The translations under genes were made by a program, and so were the position numbers. This document shows positions 1-7,665 of a stretch of 21,454 bases of DNA, piece by piece (the first letter of the stretch is position 1; every line of letters begins with the position of its first letter). The notes below the pieces were generated by a model, which saw only the letters and a program-made list of their open reading frames with translations, did not search any database and was not told where the DNA came from. Source of the stretch: Russula earlei (taxonomy: Eukaryota; Basidiomycota; Agaricomycetes; Russulales; Russulaceae); contig JAGFNK010000802.1 in the NCBI GenBank assembly GCA_025769875.1, positions 1-21,454 of the forward strand. The letters run 5' to 3'.

Positions 1-1440
1 CCTTGGAAGTGGTGGGGGTAGTATTCTTGGGGGCACTCCCGACTAAGATGGCCTTTCTCTCGACAACGGAAGCAACGTCCTTCTTTTGCCAATTGTTTCT
101 TTCTTCTTCAGTGAGTTTTTTGAAGTTGGACTTGGCAGCGTCCACTTGCATCCGATCAGGGTGATGGGACCTGTGTTCCGAAGGGGGGTGTGTGGTTTTT
201 CCTTTAAGTTTCTCTCTGATGGTGATGAAACGGCAATGTTGTCTCCTGGCTTCCTCCTTCCATTCTTGAAGGGTGGTAGGCCAGACATCCCTGTTTAGGA
301 TTGCGCGGTAGAGTCCGACTTTCAGGCCATTTTTGAAACTTTCGATAGCGATCACGTCCGTTTCTGGCCACCCTGTTTTATTCAGTAGTTGTTCGAAGGT
401 GGAAATGTAATCGTCGAGGGATTCCTTCATTGTATGCTTGGCGAGAGCCGCTTGGGCATCCTCTTTCTCCACAGTGTTAGTGAACTTGAATGTAAAGTCT
501 GTAACAAAGTCATTCCACAATGCTTCGTTCATTCTGTTGATGGGGTTCTGAGCTCTGTTTACTTTTTCCCTGAGTGCGGTTGCTTGTGAATTGACCCATT
601 CTTCAACTTTTTCCCCTTGAATGTAGGAGAGAGCCAGCATTGTTCGTTTAAAAGGGGAGATCATTACTGCTTTGTCATCATTGAGACCCCAAAATAGGTT
701 GAACTCCATGATGAATCTTTCGTTTTGTTCCTCTCTCCTGTGAAGGCAGTGGGTTCTTTACCGCTGAGGGACCCATTAGTGCCTTGTGGTGCGGGAACAG
801 CTGCTTGAGGGGGTGGAACAATGACTGGGGGGGCCTGGGCAGCAATTTGAGGGGCCTGAGCGGCCATCTGGGGAGCTTGAGCGGCTATTTGGGGGGGCTG
901 TACAGCGATTTGGGGTTGGGCTGCCATATCAGGTTCTGGGAGGTTCTGTGGGTCAATTTCTAGGGTTTCAATGGGTTCTTGGTTTTCAGGGGGGTCCTCT
1001 GGTTCTAGTGCAGGGGATTCAAAGGGTGTCTGAGTTTCAACGGTGTTTTCTGGTTCGGGGGGGTTGCCTTCTGTGGAAGAGGCTTCTGATTCTGACGGTG
1101 GTTCGTAGAGAGGGTCGTTTTCCCTCCAGTAACCTAATCCAAGGCTGTTTCTGAGGAGTTCTAGGTTCAGGTGGGTGTAGAGTTGTCCTCTCCTAAGTTG
1201 TAGTTCGAACCAGCGGTTGTTGATGAATTCGACTGGTAGTTCCTCGTTGTTTTCAGTGATGACGTAACAGAGGAAGGTGTGAAAGCTGTCCCAAGTGGCA
1301 GCTCCTACGACGTGTTCGGGAAGGTCTGGGGACGGTCTAGGTTGGACGCGGATCCAACGATTCGGTGGTAGTTCAAGGTTGATCTCCAGAATGGAGTAAG
1401 GAAGCTTAGCTTGTGTAACGGCGTCGCGGCCGTTAGAGCG
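1..1440 (-). pseudogene. Ty3/gypsy-like Gag of element A (partial, two frameshifts)
   Basis: Read on the minus strand, one frame is open from 1440 to about 722. It gives an N-terminal domain (NNRWFELQLRRGQLYTHLNL near 1215–1156), an acidic Pro/Glu stretch, then an Ala/Pro/Gln repeat tract (first in-frame ATG 927–925). Near 721 one base seems lost, and the Gag core continues one frame over (ATG 709–707; WVNSQATALREKVNRAQN; TWPE-type segment) open to the left edge. Near 85 a second one-base loss in an A run moves the CCHC knuckle (CFRCREKGHLSREC, pattern CX2CX4HX4C) to a third frame. Retrotransposon Gag packages element RNA in a cytoplasmic particle; the knuckle binds nucleic acid. No ATG precedes 927 in this frame before stops near 1457–1441, so the true start may lie in a spliced leader. 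Pol would lie beyond the left edge. CpG is plentiful (six in 1381–1440), so this copy looks young. Both shifts could be sequencing errors. Confidence 0.8.
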
Positions 1441-1443
1441 TTA

Positions 1444-1540
1444 GCTCAAGGTTCAATGGGGCCAAGTCCCTGTGACTTGGTTCAAGGGTTCAGTGAGGGC
1501 CGGCTCAAGGAGACCGGTTCAAGGGTTTAGCGTCTCAAGG
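1444..1540. repeat. Five short GGYTCAAGG copies
   Basis: The motif GG(T/C)TCAAGG, or a one-base variant, occurs at 1444, 1479, 1502, 1516 and 1532, spaced 14–35 bp, in the leader of element A. No function is known to me. It may be an RNA element or a decayed minisatellite. Confidence 0.5.
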
Positions 1541-1561
1541 CTGAGTCAGACAATGACTCAG
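1541..1561. promoter_or_regulatory. Paired TGACTCA palindrome (bZIP/Gcn4-like sites)
   Basis: CTGAGTCA (1541–1548), a 5-base spacer and TGACTCAG (1554–1561) form a perfect 8-bp inverted repeat. TGACTCA is the known binding core of Gcn4/AP-1-type bZIP proteins. That it works as a site here is inference. Confidence 0.4.
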
Positions 1562-1782
1562 TCCGCAGACAGAGTCGATCTCCTGGTTTCACAGGAGAGG
1601 AAGGCGATGAGAGAGAGGCAGAGGAGGAAGAGGAACACAAGGGTTCCTTGAGGTGTGCTCAGGTCAAGCAGAGTGTAGGCCAGCACAAGCAAAGTTGTGA
1701 TTTGAGAGGATATACAGGGCAAGGGATGCGACAGGAAATGGGACAAAGCTAAGCTTGGGACATTCCCCAGCTTCTACAGGCG

Positions 1783-1790
1783 CTTAAATA
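1783..1790 (-). promoter_or_regulatory. TATA-like box of element A
   Basis: On the minus strand the bases read TATTTAAG, about 340 bp upstream of the first open gag codon and just downstream (in transcription sense) of the 14-bp tandem repeats. The position suits the U3/R junction of an LTR. Confidence 0.35.
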
Positions 1791-1866
1791 CTGTATGTGG
1801 CGAGGCTGTACAGTACCATAAGCGGAACAATAGATAAAGGTGAGCCAATAGCAAAAGTAACTTTGA

Positions 1867-1908
1867 CAATAGGTGAAACACAATAAGTGAAACACGACAG
1901 GTGAAACA
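1867..1908. repeat. Three exact-length 14-bp tandem units (…GTGAAACA)
   Basis: Units 1867–1880, 1881–1894 and 1895–1908 each end in GTGAAACA and differ only in the first six bases. A fourth TGAAACA follows at 1934–1940. They lie upstream of the TATA-like box of element A, as expected for U3 enhancer repeats. Confidence 0.6.
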
Positions 1909-2124
1909 ATAAGGGACCATCAGCATCAAGGGATGAAACAGTAACCAAGGGGACAAGGGTGATAAAGAGAACAATAACAAAAGAATTATGAACGAACCAA
2001 CAAGGGGGCAAATCACAACAACCAACCTTGCATGCACACCACACCCCCTCACACTTGCATTCATGTCTCAAACATTTCATGACTGCCTTGACCACCTCAC
2101 CTGGTCTCAATTCCCTTTCATTCT

Positions 2125-2350
2125 CTGACTCTAGTGTTTTAAGGTCCAGTTAAGTTTTTTGACCCTATTATGGGTAGACTGTAACCATAACTGGTCTAGG
2201 ACTGACCCAGACACTAGGGGGACTGAACTGGACCAATTAAGACCAGTGTTGGTCTTAAGGCTTAGGGCTTAATTAAGGTTAAGGCTTAATAACACCCTTA
2301 AGTTAACCCTTAATATACATCAACAAAATTGTGAAGCCTTAATATAGGCT
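2125..2350. repeat. TTAAG/CTTAA-rich low-complexity tract
   Basis: The motifs CTTAA, TTAAGG and GGCTTAAT recur many times here, including the palindrome CTTAATTAAG near 2268–2277. There is no reading frame. It may be part of an LTR or a spacer between elements A and B. One TTAGGG is present but no telomere-like run. Confidence 0.5.
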
Positions 2351-2384
2351 TAATAAAATATTGCATTGTAAGGTGAGTTGTGGG

Positions 2385-3072
2385 TGTTATGAACCAAGGC
2401 CAGGTCCTGGCCATATATTGTCCTACTTCACTCAAGAGAGACCTCTCTCACTTTGCATTGCCAACTCCCTTCCGTTTCTGGGGCTACCCCTCCTGCGGTG
2501 CAAGATATCACTATTGCAAAGGCACTATAACACAACCAGGCACCCGTTTCCTAATCGGGTAATCATCGCGTGGCAGCCACATGGTCACCCAGCCACCAAG
2601 AGCCCAAAACAGTGGCACAAACTCTTAGAAACTGTTGCATAACTCATCTGACATCATCGAGGCTCCAATGACATTATGGCTGACTGAGCAACTCCACAGT
2701 GACCTCATTGGCTCACTAAGCGCTCCACAGTGACATCATAATGATGTCATTGCTCCACAATTATCAGTAATGTGCTCAGTAAGCCTAAAACTTGACACAA
2801 GCAAGTTTATGCCTCTGTAGTCCTATTGGATGGTACCAAAGGATCTAGAATAGTTCCAGTTCTTTGTAATCGACCCTGTACACTGTATAAGCCCCAATGA
2901 AGTATGGCAGTCGTCAGACTGTCCATTTGTGATACTCTCATCTTCCTGGGTACTCCCCCACGACCGCTCAGTTTAAAGACTCCTCTCGTCTTCAAGGTAC
3001 TCTTCAACAACCGCCTTGTTTAAAGACCCTCGCTACACTGGCCTCTAACCTTCGCCTCTGTCTCTTGCAACA
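2385..3072 (+). mobile_element. Candidate 5' LTR of Ty3-like element B
   Basis: The stretch starts TGTTATG and ends TTGCAACA, so its ends are TGTT…AACA. It holds four degenerate ~31-bp tandem units (2663–2783) followed by a TATAAG box (2886–2891), the usual U3-then-promoter order. No second copy lies in the window, no target duplication can be tested and no clear primer site follows 3072, so the borders are tentative. Confidence 0.3.
2663..2783. repeat. Four degenerate ~31-bp tandem units (CTCCA…TGAC)
   Basis: Units start at 2663, 2692, 2723 and 2753, each with CTCCA followed in the first three by TGAC(A/C)T. The third unit contains the palindrome TGACATCAT-A-ATGATGTCA. They lie about 100 bp upstream of a TATA box and look like U3 enhancer repeats. 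Confidence 0.6.
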
Positions 3073-3101
3073 CCTACCAGTCCCCATCTGGTACCTCCTC
3101 A

Positions 3102-4108
3102 TTGTTTGGCTTGTCCTCTTGTTCAACGCCGCCTATGCTGCGTATCATCTGTTCCGATGCTTGCCCACCTGCTCCTGAGTCCTTAGTGATCAGCAGTACA
3201 CGTCTTGACATCTGGACAGTCTCTCATCATTCCTGTATTGACCAGCCAATGCTCAAGTGTCTACTCCCAACTCCCCCACTCTTGTCAATACCTCCCTGTG
3301 TCTCCCTTCTCCTCTCCAACCCACTCCACACACTGCCCTTCATCTCCTTACTGAAGACCTTGATCTGGTCGACACATCTTCACCCCTCAGCATCTTGTAC
3401 TCCCCAACGGCTCCCCCATCATCTCCTACCACTGCCCAGCCCATTCCAGGAAACTTTGTCCCCATTGGCACTCCCCCTCCAGCACAGAACAAGCAGCAGC
3501 AAGTGGACCTGTCCTCCCTTGCCTGAAGGCTTCCTTGATCGTCCCCCTTGCACAGCATTTTGGTTCCATCCTCACCAGTACTTCGTCCTTCCCAGTACCA
3601 ACCGCTCCCATGAGCAGTGGTGTCCCATCCATGACTTAAACCACCAAGATTACCTGTCACACATCCCTACCACCGATCAGCTAACTTGTCGCACCTTCAC
3701 CAACACCTTCACAACCTCACCCCCTTCGGCATTTGTTCTAATGTCAGGATATATGCCCTGGACGTTGACTTCCCCCTCAGATGTATCACTTACATTTTTA
3801 ATACGTTGTTGTTTAGGAAGCTTCTTACCTTACCTGCCATTTACCATCCTGCTTACGAAGGGTCCTTTTGCTTGTCTATCATACATGACTTCTTGGATGG
3901 ATGCCTTGCTTTTGCTTACAGTTACTTACATTTCGAGGAGAACAGTAACCATGTGTCCCTACGTCACTATTCGACCTATACAGTCAACACCATACGTTTC
4001 AACCCCCAGCTACTTTGCTTCTGTTTCACGCCTTGTATTCCCGCTAACCCTCTCAAAATAATCGAGAGGTACCGCCTCAAGACCATAGATCTTGCACATG
4101 GTTCTTAA
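3102..4108 (+). other. Open, CT-rich zone upstream of element B ORFs, unidentified
   Basis: A 319-residue frame (3102–4061) is open, and a second frame is open over 3257–3526 and 3686–4108. The region is pyrimidine-rich, which alone reduces stop codons, so openness is weak evidence. The part near 3530–3740 looks more protein-like (FWFHPHQYFVLPSTNRSHEQ), after which the second frame looks better. I do not recognise a family. It may be a frameshifted ORF of element B or transcribed leader. It is followed by a hairpin and two AATAAA boxes. Confidence 0.25.
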
Positions 4109-4153
4109 AAAGTAAGAACCACCCTTGTAACACTTCAATAAAGATTGAATAAA
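4100..4153 (+). terminator. Hairpin plus two AATAAA motifs
   Basis: GGTTCTTA (4100–4107), loop AAAAG and TAAGAACC (4113–4120) form a perfect 8-bp stem. AATAAA follows at 4137–4142 and 4148–4153. Together they resemble a transcript 3' end, perhaps of the open zone before it or of an LTR. Function is inferred only. Confidence 0.3.
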
Positions 4154-4183
4154 GTTTCCTTCTTTCTCTTAACTAAAAGTGCC

Positions 4184-5680
4184 ATGAGAATACACCCTAG
4201 AAGAAGACAAAGAAGAAGATGCTATTACCAGACACGTCTTAAGCCTAAATCATTATTGAACTTGGGCCTCCACTGCATTTCCTGTCACCACTCTAACCAA
4301 CCTACACGACGTACCAGGAATTGAACCACCCCACAAAGACTTCCCTCATCTTGTTGTCAAAGAGTTCCTTGAAGTCTTACCATTTGGACAACTCTTAAGC
4401 CACGACGAGCATGCATTATATCTTGAAACCCTTAGTCGACTCCTGCCACCAGCACGACAACAACTATTATATTGGCAACTTGCTCAAGCAAAAAACATCC
4501 AAGGACAACCAGTTGATTACCAATCCCTACACTCCAGTGAATTGAACCTTTGGACCAGGATCATCCAACCATGCCACCATCTCATTGTTAATTTGTTAAG
4601 GACAGGGTATCACCTGTTTTACCTAGCTTGGACATATATCAGTTACTATTGCCTCACGGTCCAGTTCTACCACCTACGCCTCAATAGGATACAAAGGGAA
4701 AACCAATCTTACATCCAACTTGCTATTGTGCCTGGAATACACAACACCTTTGATTGGGAAACTAACTCTTGGCTATACAACACAGATTACAACCAACCTT
4801 GGGCAATTACCAGCCCAGATGCCTCATATATGGGTCCTCTTATGTACTACTCAGTCCTGGCAACCTTAGAAGTATCAAGCCTTGCCCCTCGACCCCTCAC
4901 ACTGATTCAAACCACCGTCCCAACTAGCCAAGAACATTGGTCTGCCAGCACAGAAGACACTGAGTCAAACCCATGGACAACAAGGTGTAACTGCAAAACA
5001 GAGTATTGCATGTGCAATTACCAACCAGATACACCTCCCACTCCTGACGGAATTACCCTGTGGACACCAGGTGATTACCACCTCCCATATCAGTAATTCT
5101 GGCTCCCTGACACAGAAGATGTGCAACACCTCAGCGAGCTCCCTCAAGAGAAACAGTCCCCAACGCGAGAGGTTTCCTTGTTGAAAGACCATTACCTCCT
5201 ACTCCCCCTGACACCTACATACCCTTCTTTACCAGTCATATCCCCACACCTGTCATACCTTCCCAACCCTTTGCATTGCCATTTGTCAAATCACCTGATA
5301 GTATCGATATTAGAAACACTGAACTTCACTCCTATCTACCAGAGCAGTCTTTCTTAGCCCTAAACCTACCTACGCGTTCAAAAAGGGAACTACTTGAATT
5401 CAAGAACTATTGTACACAGGCTTGGCATCTTAGAACGACACACTTTGTAGTGTATCAACATCCCACCAGAGAGGTAAACAACTTTGCTATCTCACCAGCA
5501 GAATTTGAAGGATACTTGTGGAAAACCCGAGTAGTCTTGACCCAAAGTAGCATCACCAAAGAATACTCCTGAATCCACTTAAGAAAACACCAAGGAAGAC
5601 CTGACTCTATTTGACTGAAACCAGCCTACACCATTGCATATCCTTGGAACAGCAGTCATTGGACTATAACTGTCATCTAA
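4184..5680 (+). pseudogene. Unidentified ORF upstream of gag in element B, with a membrane-like segment
   Basis: One frame is open from 4260 to a TAA at 5094–5096; a TGA at 4257 precedes it. It encodes a hydrophobic stretch around residues 105–135 from 4260 (HLFYLAWTYISYYCLTV), long enough for one membrane span, then a Cys cluster (CNCKTEYCMC). After 5096 the better-looking sequence is in another frame (about 5170–5680), with FLALNLPTRSKRELLEFKNY and a W…HFVVY…F pattern; its in-frame stops are two TGA, ending in TAA 5678–5680. That stop is four bases before the gag ATG at 5685. The layout suggests one or two proteins encoded ahead of gag. I recognise no domain. It could be an extra retroelement ORF, an N-terminal Gag extension, or a captured gene. 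Confidence 0.4.
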
Positions 5681-6892
5681 ACTTATGAGTACTAGAAGGG
5701 ACATTACTGATGACGAAGAAAATCTAATTCCACTTTTATTTGAAAACCTCAGCTACAACACCCAAGACCACTGTTACCGAGGAAAATTTGTGGGAACACC
5801 TATTATCAACCATGGAAATCTTTCAGACACTTGATTCTACGAAGACAACAACAACAAAGTTACCACTGCTCAACTTAAAGCAGCAGCCCCAGGAGCAGAC
5901 AATGTTCAACACTTCAATCCCTACAACTATACAGGCCTCTTTCTAGACAAACCAGTCAAGTGGAGCCATTCTAGAAAACATTGGGTTTACTACAATAACC
6001 GAGAGGTTGATTTTACTGCCAGAACAACTCAAGAAGTTACTGCTGTCCTAAGAACTGCACCAAGCACTCGAAGCGCTACTCCAGGACCCTCCACCCGATG
6101 AAATACTCAACAACCCACTCCTCATACAGTTAGCAATGCACCACAAGCAATCCCTTGAGCGCTCACTCCAACTAGGATCCAATTACAAGGCTCAGCCCCA
6201 CCTATTGTTACAACCACAACAACTCAGAACCCTACCATGTCAAGCAATCCACACCTTGTCGGAACTGCACCAGAACCCTTTGATGGAAAGGCTGATAATG
6301 CAGAGGCCTTTTGGGCAGCCTTAGCCAATTATTACTATATCAATGGCAACTCCTTCACAGACGAGAGCAAGAAAGTTGCTGCTGCACTAACCCACTTTAA
6401 AGTAGGAACACCTGCCGGAGCATGGGCTAGAGAACAAACCACTAAAGCTATGGCTCGTACAGTAGCAGACTATGGATCATGGGATGACTTCAAGAAAGCC
6501 TTTGCTGATCATTTCATCCCTGCAGAAGCAGAACTGGCCTCCGCTAACACCATGCACACCTATTATCAAGGGAAACTACCATTTAATGAATGATATCAGA
6601 AATGGTCACACCACGCATCATGAGCTACCACTGATGAAAGGACAAAGATGTACACATTCAGGAAGAACATTAACCTGGCCCTACATCAGAAAATATTGGG
6701 AATCACACCAACACCAACTACACTTGTGGCCCTTGTCAAAGCAGCAAGAGAATTTGACAACCTTTTCCACCTATACAATTCCATGGCCTTTTGAGGAGGA
6801 CACTTTGTACATGCCTGAGGATTAAACACTCAAGGATCAGACAATCCATTGGAAATTGACTTGTACCAAAGAGAACCTAACAAATGACCCTG

Positions 6893-6897
6893 GGAAT
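6893..6897. repeat. Target site duplication GGAAT, left copy
   Basis: GGAAT directly precedes the solo LTR and is repeated directly after it at 7432–7436. Five bases is the usual duplication length for LTR retrotransposon integration. Confidence 0.9.
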
Positions 6898-7072
6898 TGT
6901 TAGGATTCTTGTGTTCTGTGCTCTCATCTGCTTACCTATGCTTTGATGACTCATTTCTGTTTACTCATATGTGCTTATTCATCTGGCTTAGTGATTGCTT
7001 ACTGACCTGCTTACTCATTGATCAGTAATGGCTTACTCACTACTTACTGATTGATGACAGATACTAGGAATG

Positions 7073-7094
7073 AATGACTCATGCGTGAGTCATT
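7073..7094. promoter_or_regulatory. Paired TGACTCA palindrome in the solo LTR
   Basis: AATGACTCA, spacer TGCG and TGAGTCATT form a perfect 9-bp inverted repeat, about 105 bp upstream of the LTR TATA box. It carries two Gcn4/AP-1-type cores facing each other, like the pair at 1541–1561 beside element A. Confidence 0.45.
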
Positions 7095-7198
7095 TCTAAC
7101 ATTCTCAAAATGCACTTTATGTATTTGAATACTACTGGTTCTCAGCTATGTGCACCCCAAGTTTCATACAAATCAAATCAGTAGTTGTTGAGATATTG

Positions 7199-7244
7199 TA
7201 TAAATAGTCTGTGGTACCAAGAAGTCGAGCCTTATGCTCGACTT
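7199..7244 (+). promoter_or_regulatory. TATA box and start-site stem-loop of the solo LTR
   Basis: TATAAAT lies at 7199–7205. AAGTCGAGC (7222–7230), loop CTTAT and GCTCGACTT (7236–7244) form a perfect 9-bp stem about 20–45 bp downstream, where transcription (R) would begin. The role of the stem is inferred. Confidence 0.5.
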
Positions 7245-7431
7245 ACTCTTTTACAATTCATCTTGTCAAACTCTCTAAAAACAAACTATAGCTCTAAGTG
7301 AAAGAGGCCCCTCTCTTCTCTTACATCTACTCTTCCTGAAATAATATCAAAGGATTCGAAGGCTAGTGCTTGAACTAAATTAAGCAACTCTTTCACTAAG
7401 AGTCCATAATAAGATCGGTCAGATCTTAACA

Positions 7432-7436
7432 GGAAT
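7432..7436. repeat. Target site duplication GGAAT, right copy
   Basis: This copy follows the TAACA end of the solo LTR and is identical to 6893–6897. Confidence 0.9.
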
Positions 7437-7665
7437 CCAGAAGTGAAAGAAAACCCCTCACAGAGGCAGAGAAAGAGTTTTGACGCAAGAACAACCTCTG
7501 TTATTACTGTGGAAAGAAGAACCATATGGCAAACCAATGTAGAGCAAAGAAAGCAGCCCAAGGATGCCAAAGATCTCGCCCCCAAACAGTCAGAGCTACA
7601 ACCATCCAAGACGAAAACATTGAACCTGCACAAGAAGAACCTGTTCCTGTTGCATCATTGACAAC

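Larger units (their letters stand above)
1441..2384 (-). other. Leader and probable LTR flank of element A
   Basis: No gene is recognised here. In the minus direction this stretch lies just upstream of the element A gag, where the leader and 5' LTR should be. It holds a TATTTAAG box (1783–1790), a 14-bp tandem repeat further upstream, a paired TGACTCA palindrome (1541–1561) and five GGYTCAAGG-like copies (1444–1540). The exact LTR ends (TG…CA) and the primer site could not be fixed because the partner LTR is outside the window. Short minus-strand hydrophobic reading frames here have no family features and are not called. Confidence 0.4.
6898..7431 (+). mobile_element. Solo LTR, 534 bp, inserted in gag
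   Basis: It begins TGTTAGGATT and ends AGATCTTAACA, so its ends are imperfect inverted repeats with the TG…CA rule. The 5-bp duplication GGAAT flanks it exactly (6893–6897 and 7432–7436). Removing it with one duplication copy restores the gag frame across the junction. Inside are several TTACTCA repeats, a paired TGACTCA palindrome (7073–7094), a TATAAAT box (7199–7205) and a stem-loop just downstream. Solo LTRs arise when the two LTRs of an element recombine. Its family is not known; no matching internal region was found in the window. Confidence 0.9.

Noticed and set aside
1558..2110. Minus-strand hydrophobic ORFs (1558–1746, 1774–2064, 1784–2110) as membrane proteins
   Set aside because: They lie in the leader/LTR-like region over repeats and overlap each other in different frames; hydrophobicity follows from base composition.
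2250..2350. Telomere-like repeat (TTAGGG)
   Set aside because: Only one TTAGGG is present among CTTAA words; there is no tandem array.
3340..3660. Minus-strand ORFs opposite the CT-rich zone
   Set aside because: They are Gly/Asp/Glu-rich complements of the pyrimidine-rich strand with no family features.
3102..4061. 319-residue ORF as a host gene
   Set aside because: The strand is pyrimidine-rich so several frames are open at once, composition is Ser/Pro/Leu low-complexity, and the better-looking frame changes midway. Kept only as a low-confidence zone.
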